A stretch of 37,792 bases of DNA from the NCBI GenBank assembly GCA_944383645.1, contig CALWQJ010000007.1:1-37792 (forward strand). Direction: 5' to 3'. Position 1 is the first letter of the stretch. Every line of letters begins with the position of its first letter. Under the pieces are notes generated by a model. It searched no databases. It saw nothing but the letters and a program-made list of their open reading frames with translations, and was not told where the DNA came from. The translations under genes and the position numbers were made by a program. Of the stretch, positions 14,909 through 22,299 are shown piece by piece. Source of the DNA: an uncultured Merdimonas sp. GTDB lineage: Bacteria; Bacillota; Clostridia; Lachnospirales; Lachnospiraceae.

Positions 14909-16349
14909 ACATCACCGCCCAGGGCTCGTAATAAATGGGATACCCCTCTTTTTTCAGCCGCGCGCAGAGCTCCGGAAGGGAAATCTCCCTTCTGTCCCCC
15001 AGAAGCTCCCTGCGGATCAGAAAGCAGTCCGTGGGACCTTCCAGCTCCTGCTGCAGAACCGCCCTGTGGAAATAGCCGGTATAGTCGGCCTTCAGTCCCT
15101 CCAGTCCCTTCGAAAAGGGATCGCGGACGCCGGCCATCCGGACGCCGCCACGGAGCCGCCGGTCCTTCCCGTAGACCCGGGCGCAGGCCATCCCTGTCTC
15201 CGGCCTCCCGCAGCAGGCAAGCAGCTCCGAAAAGAAGCCTGCATTCACCTTCGCTTTGCGGACACAGGTAAAAAGCACATAATCCTCCTCCCCAGAAATT
15301 GTTACAGAATTATTACATGCCTTATCATAATATACAACGTTTATACCTGTTTGTCCATCAAAATTTTCAAAAGATTTTATTAATAATTCCGAACTTCCGG
15401 GATACCGGACCCTGAAAAATCCATAATTTTCCGTGTCCAGGACCTGTCCGGACCGGCCCGTGCGCTCCAGGTGAGCCGCCACCGCCCGTTTTCCCGCCTC
15501 GTAGGCGTAAAGCTTGCTCTCGGGATTGGCCGCCGTGGAAGCCGCATGACAGCGCCAGGAGTACAGGATTTTCGGGACGTGGACCACCCTCCGGGCGTTT
15601 TCCGTACAGCGCAGGATGAAATCATGGTCCTGGGCGCCGTCGAATTCCTCCCGGAAGCCTCCGGCCTCCAGAGCGATCTCCCGCTTCACCAGGAAGAAAT
15701 GACAGATATAATTATTGCTCCTCAGATACTCCGGGTTGAAATCCGGCTTGAAATGGGGCTGGAAATGCCTGTTCCGCTCCGGATCCAGCTTATCCTCATC
15801 GGTATAGACCGCGTCCACCGGCTCGCCGTCGTTCAGGGCGCGCACGATCTCAAAAAGGGCCCCCGGAAGCAGCAGATCGTCGTGATCCAGAAGGCCCACA
15901 TATTCCCCGGAGGCCAGCTCCAGGGCCGCATTCGTATTGCCGGAAATTCCAAGATTCTCCGAAAGCTTCCGGTACCGCACCCTGCTGTCCCGCCGGGCGT
16001 ATTCCTGCGCGATACGTTCCACCCGGTCCGAGGGGCTGCCGTCCGCGATGCACAGCTCCAGCCGTCCATAGCTCTGGCGCAGCACAGAATCCATCAGCTG
16101 CCGCAGAAAGGGCTCCGGCGTCTCATAGGCGGGAACCAGGATGCTGACAAGCGGCGCGAAGGCAAATTCCGTCTCCCGCTGCCGCTTCGTCTCCTCCTCT
16201 CCGGGAAGCTGGGCCAGAAGCCAGCTCTCATAATCCCGCTCCGCCCGGTTCCGGTCCCGTCTTTCCTTCACCTTCCGGTACAGGGAAAGCATCCCGTGCC
16301 GCCGCACAAAGCGCAGTCCCCGCCCGCAAAGTCCGGTCAGTTTTCCCAT
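14895..16349 (-). CDS. GT2 glycosyltransferase with degenerate second domain
   Basis: The 484-residue protein begins with a basic segment, then a GT2 domain (about 65-300) with LVSILVPAYETPEPF, LELCIADGSPSD, LLDHDDLLLP and the GAQDHDFILRC acceptor motif. After a linker, residues 325-484 align in order with the second GT2 domain of the tandem transferase at 33425-35386. Here the expected LLNND site is replaced by LFTCVRKA and the NDVDFC site is missing, so the second domain looks inactive. AGGAGG lies five bases before the ATG. It overlaps the next GT gene by 14 bases. Confidence 0.9.
   Translation of the reverse strand: MGKLTGLCGRGLRFVRRHGMLSLYRKVKERRDRNRAERDYESWLLAQLPGEEETKRQRETEFAFAPLVSILVPAYETPEPFLRQLMDSVLRQSYGRLELCIADGSPSDRVERIAQEYARRDSRVRYRKLSENLGISGNTNAALELASGEYVGLLDHDDLLLPGALFEIVRALNDGEPVDAVYTDEDKLDPERNRHFQPHFKPDFNPEYLRSNNYICHFFLVKREIALEAGGFREEFDGAQDHDFILRCTENARRVVHVPKILYSWRCHAASTAANPESKLYAYEAGKRAVAAHLERTGRSGQVLDTENYGFFRVRYPGSSELLIKSFENFDGQTGINVVYYDKACNNSVTISGEEDYVLFTCVRKAKVNAGFFSELLACCGRPETGMACARVYGKDRRLRGGVRMAGVRDPFSKGLEGLKADYTGYFHRAVLQQELEGPTDCFLIRRELLGDRREISLPELCARLKKEGYPIYYEPWAVMYESR
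15329..15357 (-). promoter_or_regulatory. Possible internal promoter within a glycosyltransferase gene
   Basis: In an AT-rich patch of an otherwise GC-rich gene, the minus strand reads TGGACA (15352-15357), a 17-base spacer, and TATATT (15329-15334). Each hexamer matches the consensus at five of six bases. It would drive the downstream GT2, sugar-1-phosphate transferase and LCP genes. It may equally be a chance match in AT-rich sequence. Confidence 0.35.
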
Positions 16350-16358
16350 AAATGCCTC

Positions 16359-17033
16359 CTAGAAGGTCACTTCGCCGTCGTGGGCGATCAGGGAAGCCGA
16401 CTGCACCGTATCCAAAGCGCAGACCGCCTTCATAAAGGCGCTTTCTTCCTTTACCCGCACCTCTACAATCATATCCATGCGGCCGCCGGAGATATTGCGG
16501 GAACGCACCTTGTAGAAGCGGCTGTATTTCTTTACCACATCCAGTACACGGGACTCATCCTCCGCGTCAGACAGATTCGCCACCAGCATCATGGGAGCTC
16601 TGGAGGCCGGAATATTCTCCAGCACCAGCACCAGCACCGTTACCACCAGACAGGTCAGAAGAGCCACCTCGTAAAGGCCCGCTCCGCAGATAATGCCCAC
16701 GCTGATGGACCAGAACAGAAATACCAGATCCATCGGATCCTTGATAGCCGTACGGAAACGGACGATGGACAGGGCGCCGACCATACCAAGGGAAATCACC
16801 AGGTTGGACTGCATGGCCAGGATAATCGCAGCCGTGATGACAGACATCGCAGCCAGAGCCACGTTAAAGCCCTTGGAGTAGAAGGACTTCCGGGTCATCA
16901 GCCGGTAAATCAGGAAAATGTAGCAGGCCAGAATGCAGGTCACCGTAAAGGTCGCCATAATGCGTCCGGCAGAAATGTCCATGCTGGTAAATCCTTCCAG
17001 AAACGAGTTCTTAAATACATCTTGAAATCCCAT
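16359..17033 (-). CDS. DUF4956 membrane protein
   Basis: The 224-residue protein has three or four membrane helices between residues 22 and 140 and a soluble C-terminal domain (about 145-224) with alternating strands and helices. The stretch MVGALSIVRFRTAIKDPMDLVFLFW is the conserved core of DUF4956. Its biochemical role is unknown. Proteins of this family are repeatedly found beside VTC-type polyphosphate polymerases, as here, so it may be the membrane partner that anchors the polymerase or passes its product. GGAGG lies eight bases before the ATG. The 86-base gap to the upstream gene holds a 6-base-pair hairpin (17070-17075 with 17084-17089). Confidence 0.9.
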   Translation of the reverse strand: MGFQDVFKNSFLEGFTSMDISAGRIMATFTVTCILACYIFLIYRLMTRKSFYSKGFNVALAAMSVITAAIILAMQSNLVISLGMVGALSIVRFRTAIKDPMDLVFLFWSISVGIICGAGLYEVALLTCLVVTVLVLVLENIPASRAPMMLVANLSDAEDESRVLDVVKKYSRFYKVRSRNISGGRMDMIVEVRVKEESAFMKAVCALDTVQSASLIAHDGEVTF

Positions 17034-17119
17034 TCATTGTTCCTCCAATTTTCTCTCTCTATGAATATACGCTGTTCTCCCGTACAGCGGTTATTCCGGC
17101 TTCAGGTACAGGTACCCCT

Positions 17120-17815
17120 TCAGGCGCGGATCCCGGAAGGGGAAAAGCGTCTGCAGAGGTAATATTTCGAAAAAGCTGTCTGCCGCAGATGGGAAAGCTG
17201 CAGGTTCCGATACAGATGATCCGGCAGAAATTCATCGTATTTGACCTCCAGGATCTGCTTTCCGGCAGGCAGGATCGGCCTTCCCGGAATCTCCCTTTCC
17301 AGAAACGACTGGACCGCGTTCGAAGAGCGGATATTCCGGTCGAATGTGATCCGCGTATTCCCCAGCTTTTCCACAAAGGGGGTTCTATCATATTCCACAA
17401 TCACCTTCGGGCGCAGCAGGCGGGTCCGCATCAGAAGATTCAGCTTCTGCAGCACCGGCGGATGGGAAGGATCAAAGGGCAGCGGTCTGCCCGCCATCAG
17501 CTCCCGGCACTGGTCCACCGTCAGACGGCAGGAAAGCTTCTGCGTCATGCTGTGCTGCTTTCTTTTCAGCTCCAGGCTGATCCGCTCTGCGCTGCCGTTA
17601 TAAATCCGGATGCGGAATTTCTCTCTCGGATCCGTCCCCATCTCATTTTCCCGGTAATAGGTATCCTCAAAATCATCAAAATACAGGCTGCGGATCCGAT
17701 ACGTCCCGTCGGCCCCCGCATGGCTGTCCGGCGCGATCAGGTTCCGGATCCGGTTCTCCAGAAGCGCCAGCTGCATCTCCGACACCATGTATTTGAGCTC
17801 ATTTCGATAATCCAC
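17120..17815 (-). CDS. VTC-domain polyphosphate polymerase
   Basis: The 231-residue cytosolic protein is essentially one VTC tunnel domain, the fold that makes polyphosphate from ATP in yeast Vtc4. The basic and acidic tunnel residues are present: RNELKYMVS at the start with K8, KFRIRIY with R68 and R70, LELKRK with E82 and K84, VEYDRTPF, ITFDRNIRSS, and ILEVKYDEFLP near the end. No membrane helix is present, so it probably depends on the DUF4956 neighbour. The start is GTG at 17815 with GGGAG seven bases upstream. It sits between a CotH gene and the DUF4956 gene. Polymerase activity is inferred from the fold. Confidence 0.9.
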   Translation of the reverse strand: MDYRNELKYMVSEMQLALLENRIRNLIAPDSHAGADGTYRIRSLYFDDFEDTYYRENEMGTDPREKFRIRIYNGSAERISLELKRKQHSMTQKLSCRLTVDQCRELMAGRPLPFDPSHPPVLQKLNLLMRTRLLRPKVIVEYDRTPFVEKLGNTRITFDRNIRSSNAVQSFLEREIPGRPILPAGKQILEVKYDEFLPDHLYRNLQLSHLRQTAFSKYYLCRRFSPSGIRA

Positions 17816-17853
17816 GCTCTTTCTCCCTTCTCCCTGCCGGGCCTTACTGCTCC

Positions 17854-19497
17854 TTACTGATATCCAAGGCCCAGGTACTCCTCAAGGTTCCCGTCAAAGT
17901 AATAGTCCAGAAGCTTCATGCGGTAAAGCGCCATCCTTGTGAACAGCCCGTAGTCCTGTCCGGAATTGCTGTCCGGCCAGCGCTCCTGGTCCCGGGCCAG
18001 CGCTCCGGAATCCACCACCTGGGCAGCCAGCCCCTCGATAGCCTCTGTCAGGCTGTCGTCCGAGAGCGCGCCCTGGCGCAGCTCCTTCCATCTTTCCCCC
18101 ACATAGGAGCGAGAGCCTTCCACATCCAGTTCAATCAGCCGGTCTCCGAAGCTCCAGTTGATCCGTTCGGAGTAGAGGGCCGTGTTCAGCCCCACATCCC
18201 AGATCTTTCCATCTGTTCCCTCACTCAGAGCGTCGCCCCAGGTGATATCCATATCCCAGGGGGCAAAATAGATTTTCTGCGAGGCGCCCCTGTTTTTGGA
18301 CACATAATACATATTTTTCCCGCGGTTGTCAATTCCCAGCACCGCCTGCAGATAGATCCAGACGTCCAGCGCCCCCTCCTGATCCGTAAGCAGCGGCGCT
18401 TTTTCCGCAAACTCCTGATCATCGGCCAGATCGCGGAGCTCCAGATAGGACAGGAGCGGTTCCCAGGCGCTTCTGTCGATGGAGGAATGCACGCCCTTCA
18501 GCTCATAGCCCGACAGGGTCTCCCCCCAGGCCTCCTGGCTTAGCAGCTCTTCTGTGGGCTCGCTCTGCGGCGTCACCGATTTGTAGGAATATTCCTCCGG
18601 GGCGCCCTCTCCCTCCTTCGTCCGGTCCAGCTGCCGGGAATCCACCGGCTCCATCAGCGCGTACAGGCCCCAGTATTCATGATTGAAGAATACCTCCACA
18701 TAGGTCATCCGGGTGCCGAAATAGGCGTTTGGAAATTCCTGCTGAACCGCGCCGATCTGCGACCAGATATCCGCGCTCAACTTGTCGCGGATTTTGGAGG
18801 AATCGCTGTACATGGCGTTCAGCAGCCACTCGTCATCCGTGCGGAGGCCGAAGAGGGATTTTTTGTCCTCCACAATCTCTCCCTTTTTATTCTGCTTCTT
18901 CAGGTTCAGCTTATACCCCTTTTTTTCATAGGTCCGGCTGGTATTCCCGCGGATATTGGCCTCCAGGATGCTGGAGGAGGTCCAGTCAGCCTTTGTCCCG
19001 CTGTCCCAGAAATAGACGCTTCCGCCGAAGACCTCCATATCCGCCGCGGCCTCCGTCTCGATGGAAACCACCGGAAGGCCTGTCACGGTCAGCCAGCATT
19101 CCTGATATTCCTCTCCGCGGACGGCGTAAAACCGGAAGCGGTCTCCGTTTTTTATGGCCTCCTGCTTGTCCGCGTCAGTGAAATCCTCCTCAAAGAGCAG
19201 ACTGACGTCTGCGGCCAGGCTGGTCAGCGTTCCCGTCTCCCACTCCTTCGTCTCCATATTGAGAGGCAGGTAGAAGGTGGACGTCCCAATATCATAGGGA
19301 AGCTGCTCTCCGGAAAAGGCCAGCCCGGTAAAAAATGGCTCCGCCGCCTCCGTATGGGTGGCCAGAAGCTGCGCGGTCTCCCCGGCCGTCCCCGCATGGA
19401 AGGCCACCGGCCCCCGCAGGAGCGGCCACAGAAACAAAAAAGACAGACAGCCTGCCAGCAATATCAAATTCAGAAAAAGAGCCATCCGTCTCTTCAC
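17854..19497 (-). CDS. CotH-family kinase, membrane anchored (first copy)
   Basis: CotH is an atypical kinase that phosphorylates spore coat proteins in Bacillus. This 547-residue protein has an N-terminal signal anchor (residues 6-27), so its domain should lie outside the membrane. It keeps the family blocks: IRGNTSRTYEKKGYKLNL (182-199), WLLNAMYSDSSKIRDKL, EVFFNHEYWGLYALMEPVD, GIDNRGKN with D390, and APWDMDITWG with D415 and D417. The spacing of the two acidic sites matches the catalytic and magnesium aspartates of CotH. The start is GTG, overlapping the upstream paralogue's stop by four bases (GTGA). The substrate is unknown; a spore role is not implied by the context. Confidence 0.9.
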   Translation of the reverse strand: MKRRMALFLNLILLAGCLSFLFLWPLLRGPVAFHAGTAGETAQLLATHTEAAEPFFTGLAFSGEQLPYDIGTSTFYLPLNMETKEWETGTLTSLAADVSLLFEEDFTDADKQEAIKNGDRFRFYAVRGEEYQECWLTVTGLPVVSIETEAAADMEVFGGSVYFWDSGTKADWTSSSILEANIRGNTSRTYEKKGYKLNLKKQNKKGEIVEDKKSLFGLRTDDEWLLNAMYSDSSKIRDKLSADIWSQIGAVQQEFPNAYFGTRMTYVEVFFNHEYWGLYALMEPVDSRQLDRTKEGEGAPEEYSYKSVTPQSEPTEELLSQEAWGETLSGYELKGVHSSIDRSAWEPLLSYLELRDLADDQEFAEKAPLLTDQEGALDVWIYLQAVLGIDNRGKNMYYVSKNRGASQKIYFAPWDMDITWGDALSEGTDGKIWDVGLNTALYSERINWSFGDRLIELDVEGSRSYVGERWKELRQGALSDDSLTEAIEGLAAQVVDSGALARDQERWPDSNSGQDYGLFTRMALYRMKLLDYYFDGNLEEYLGLGYQ

Positions 19498-21086
19498 TCT
19501 ACATACTCCTTCAAATCCAGGTAAGCCAGCGGATCCTGGAGCTGTTCATCCAGGAAGGCCATCCGCCCGCAGGCCAGCTCCTTCAGGCTCTCATAATCGC
19601 CGTTGTGCCCGCTGCTTACCCAGCGGGCTCCATCCCGGTCAAAGGCTCCGGAATCCACCACCTGATGGGCGTACGAGTCAATATGCTCCGTCAGCCATTC
19701 ATCCGAATACACCGTCTGGCGCAGCTCCTGCCAGCGCTCCTTCACCTTCTCCCGGGCGTTCTCCACGTCCAGCTCTATCAGCCGGTCGCCCAGCTTCCAG
19801 GCAATCCGCATGGTCAGGATCTCCTCGGAGAAACGGGTCCGGTTGCCCGCGTCAAAATCATGCACATTTCCCCAGGAATAATCCATATCCCAGGGCAGGA
19901 AGCGCAGCCGGTACTGCCCGTCCTCCCAGACCGCCGGATAGAAAATATTTCTCTCGATATTATCCATGCCGATGACCGCCTGCAGATACAGCCAGACATC
20001 CAGCGCATTGTCCACATCAATCAGATCCGGAACCGCTTCCTTAAAATCGGAATTGTCTCCCTCCAGATAAGCCAGATAAGCGTTCAGAAGCTCAAAATCC
20101 TCCTCTGTCTGCTCTGTCCAGCTTCCCTTCAGTTCGAAGACGCCCGGGTCCTTCTGCTTGTACAGGTATTCCACCGGCTGGGCCTCGTTCTCCTTTGTCA
20201 GGTCCAGCTGCTTGTAATCCACCGGCTCCATCAGCCCGTAGATTCCATAATATTCGCCGTTCTGGAAGACCTCGATATACTCCATATGATACCCGTAAAA
20301 GCCCTCGGAGTCAATCTCCAAAGCTCCGGATTCGTTCCATACGTCCAGAGAAAGCTTGTCGCGGACCTTCGTGTCCTCGCTGTACATGGCGTAAAGGAGC
20401 CATTCGTCATCCTCCCGCATTCCCAGAAAGGAGAGGTGGTTCTGCCGTAAGGCACCGCTTCCCGTCTGATTTTTCTTATACAGCGTCATCTTATAGGACT
20501 TCTTCGGATTCAGCCGGCTGCTTCCGCCCCGGATATGGGCGCTCATGACGCTCTCCGTCACCCAGTCCGCCTTGGAATCCGCCTCATAAAAGCGCATGGT
20601 TCCGTAGATTTCCTCATAGCGGATCTCCGCCCCGGTATCCGTATCCAGCGTCAGGATCGGCAGTCCGGTAAACACCAGCGCATACTCCCGGCAGACGTCT
20701 CCCTTCACTGCCAGCAGCCGGTAGCTCTTCCCGGACCGGACGGCCTCCTGCTTGTCGTCCTCCAGCGGATTGTCGAGAAGCCAGACCTTTACACCGGAGA
20801 CCGCCGCCTGAAGAGTCCCTCTCTCCCAGGAGGGCTCGTCCATATCCACCGGCAGATAAAAGGTGCCGGAAGCCCTGTCGCAGGGAAGCTCCTCCCCGGC
20901 GAAGATAAGTCCCGGCAGAATCTCCTCCTCCGTAACCGTCCGGCCGTCCATAAGCGCCTCCGCCCTCTGCCCGGTCAGCGCCTGCGTCCCCATATCCGGC
21001 AGCTCCGGCGGAAAAGCCACAAACCGCAGGTATCCGCAGATAAGCAGAAGCAGTCCGATTCCAAGCGCTGTCCTTCGATTCCGCAT
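19494..21086 (-). CDS. CotH-family kinase, membrane anchored (second copy)
   Basis: This paralogue of the next gene has 530 residues from the start MRNRRTALG at 21086, chosen for AGGAG six bases upstream. A longer reading to 21188 would start inside the gtrA gene and cross a hairpin. It has a signal anchor (about 6-22), IRGGSSRLNPKKSYKM, WLLYAMYSEDTKVRDKL, EVFQNGEYYGIYGLMEPVD, GMDNIERN with D375, and LPWDMDYSWG with D400 and D402. Both acidic sites are intact, so both copies look active. It is the first gene of the kinase/polyphosphate module and lies 88 bases after gtrA. Confidence 0.9.
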   Translation of the reverse strand: MRNRRTALGIGLLLLICGYLRFVAFPPELPDMGTQALTGQRAEALMDGRTVTEEEILPGLIFAGEELPCDRASGTFYLPVDMDEPSWERGTLQAAVSGVKVWLLDNPLEDDKQEAVRSGKSYRLLAVKGDVCREYALVFTGLPILTLDTDTGAEIRYEEIYGTMRFYEADSKADWVTESVMSAHIRGGSSRLNPKKSYKMTLYKKNQTGSGALRQNHLSFLGMREDDEWLLYAMYSEDTKVRDKLSLDVWNESGALEIDSEGFYGYHMEYIEVFQNGEYYGIYGLMEPVDYKQLDLTKENEAQPVEYLYKQKDPGVFELKGSWTEQTEEDFELLNAYLAYLEGDNSDFKEAVPDLIDVDNALDVWLYLQAVIGMDNIERNIFYPAVWEDGQYRLRFLPWDMDYSWGNVHDFDAGNRTRFSEEILTMRIAWKLGDRLIELDVENAREKVKERWQELRQTVYSDEWLTEHIDSYAHQVVDSGAFDRDGARWVSSGHNGDYESLKELACGRMAFLDEQLQDPLAYLDLKEYVE

Positions 21087-21111
21087 CATCCGCTCCTTTC
21101 CGCTTTTCACA

Positions 21112-21136
21112 GGCAGACAGGCGTCAGCTGTCTGCC
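21112..21136 (-). other. Intercistronic hairpin between gtrA and cotH
   Basis: GGCAGACAG (21112-21120) and CTGTCTGCC (21128-21136) form a perfect nine-base-pair stem with a seven-base loop. No U-run follows, so it is not a typical terminator. It marks the border between the aminosugar-like module and the CotH module and could be an mRNA processing or stability element. Confidence 0.65.
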
Positions 21137-21174
21137 GCGCCTGCCCTCTGCCCCTCTCTCCGGCTCCCCGTCCT

Positions 21175-21603
21175 TCAGTGCTTCTCAATGAAAATCTTTC
21201 TTGTGATGAAATTATATACCATCACCACAGCAGTCGCAAAGATTTTCACCACCATGTAGGCGTACCGTGAATACGCCGCCAGCGCCTGGCTCTGCTCCAT
21301 CAGGTGCTCCAGCCAGGAGGTCCCGCCCCACATACAGAGCTGGTTGATGCCCAGGCCAATCAGGCTCAAGACCACGAACACGATGAACTGTACGACCTTG
21401 TTGGCCTCCTTGTCCGCGTCGAAAACCACAGTAACACTCAAGATATAATTTACGATTGTCGAAATGGTATAGGAGACGCCGCTGGAAATCAGCGAGGGGA
21501 TTCCCACCAGCTCCGTCAGTCCGACCATGATGGCGTAGTCGATGAAGAAGCAGAGGAAGCCCACGGCTCCGAATTTGATGATTTGTGCGAGTAGTTTTTT
21601 CAT
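21175..21603 (-). CDS. GtrA-family membrane protein
   Basis: The 142-residue protein has four membrane helices and the GtrA pattern: an N-terminal IIKFGAVGFLCFFIDYAIM helix, VSYTISTIVNYILSVTVVF, and a C-terminal KIFATAVVMVYNFITRKIFI. In phage serotype conversion GtrA is thought to flip undecaprenyl-phosphate-linked sugar made by GtrB. The DPM-like transferase at 24932-25912 is a candidate GtrB-type partner. CGGAG lies seven bases upstream of the ATG. Confidence 0.92.
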   Translation of the reverse strand: MKKLLAQIIKFGAVGFLCFFIDYAIMVGLTELVGIPSLISSGVSYTISTIVNYILSVTVVFDADKEANKVVQFIVFVVLSLIGLGINQLCMWGGTSWLEHLMEQSQALAAYSRYAYMVVKIFATAVVMVYNFITRKIFIEKH

Positions 21604-21619
21604 AATGGTTCTCCGGTTT

Positions 21620-21955
21620 TTAAAGGTAATAGATAAAAATGCCAGTCAGAATCAGAAGGTTTCCGATTACTTTTCTTTTTGTAATCTTTTCTCCAAAAAA
21701 GAGCCTGCTCCAAAGCATAACCAGTAAAAATCCTACTGAGTCTATTACAGGACCATTTTTATAATCCACACCCCGATACGCAAAGACTGTCAGAAGTGTA
21801 GACAGCACCATCATTCCATATCCGATAATGACCCAGGGATTCAGATATTCTCTCCAGACAGAGGAATACTCTTTCAATGCACTTTTTTTCAGAAGGATCT
21901 GTGAAAATGATGCCACAATCACAGAACCCAGCAGCAAAAGATAATATTCATTCAT
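21620..21955 (-). CDS. Half-size EamA/SMR transporter, ArnE/ArnF-like (subunit 1)
   Basis: The 111-residue protein has four membrane helices in the small multidrug resistance/EamA half-unit arrangement, with KKSALKEYS after helix 1 and a final LFFGEKITKRKVIGNLLILTGIFIYYL. The GE(K/R) near the start of helix 4 is typical of this superfamily. It overlaps the next half-size gene by eight bases, which suggests a heterodimer, as for ArnE/ArnF (flippase for undecaprenyl-phosphate aminoarabinose). Drug efflux is an alternative, but the glycosyltransferase context favours lipid-linked sugar. Confidence 0.82.
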   Translation of the reverse strand: MNEYYLLLLGSVIVASFSQILLKKSALKEYSSVWREYLNPWVIIGYGMMVLSTLLTVFAYRGVDYKNGPVIDSVGFLLVMLWSRLFFGEKITKRKVIGNLLILTGIFIYYL

Positions 21956-22298
21956 CCGTATTCACCAAAACTGTTCCTGCCAGGACAATCAGTACGCCCA
22001 GCACATTGTTAATTGTTATCCTTTCATGGAAGAAAACTACCGCCCAGACAAGCGACCACAGAATGGCCATAGAGCGGTTCGCATACGCAACTGACAGATC
22101 AAATCTTTTGATCATCTGCTGCCAGAGAATTGCATAGACGCCAAGGATTGCCATTTCCAGTCCATAAAAAAAGATGAACTGCCAGGAAAACATCTCGTAC
22201 CCTGCCGCGCCCTTGGCCGCCACGCCCGACAGGGTATAAATTACAATGACAAGCTGCAGAATGATGATGCTTTTCAGACTGATTCGTTTCTTCTCCAT
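21948..22298 (-). CDS. Half-size EamA/SMR transporter, ArnE/ArnF-like (subunit 2)
   Basis: This 116-residue, four-helix partner of the preceding entry starts MEKKRISLKSIIILQ at 22298, one base after the GltS-like gene's stop, with GGAG ten bases upstream. A longer reading to 22391 overlaps that gene and is rejected. It contains VAYANRSMAILWSLVWAVVFFHERITINNVLGVLIVL, the C-terminal signature of the EamA superfamily. Unlike its partner it has Glu rather than Gly-Glu at the helix 4 entry. Pairing as a heterodimer is inferred from the gene overlap. Confidence 0.8.
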   Translation of the reverse strand: MEKKRISLKSIIILQLVIVIYTLSGVAAKGAAGYEMFSWQFIFFYGLEMAILGVYAILWQQMIKRFDLSVAYANRSMAILWSLVWAVVFFHERITINNVLGVLIVLAGTVLVNTDE

Positions 22299-22299
22299 T

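Noticed and set aside
15471-17162. Plus-strand open frame of 563 codons across three minus-strand genes
   Set aside because: It crosses gene borders of glycosyltransferase, DUF4956 and VTC genes, which are well supported on the other strand.
17854-21086. Sporulation locus based on the CotH name
   Set aside because: No other coat or spore genes are present, and both proteins have signal anchors and lie in a polysaccharide operon.
21620-22298. Multidrug efflux pair of the EbrAB kind
   Set aside because: Cannot be excluded by sequence, but the surroundings (lipid-sugar transferase, aminotransferase, GtrA) favour an ArnE/ArnF-like flippase.
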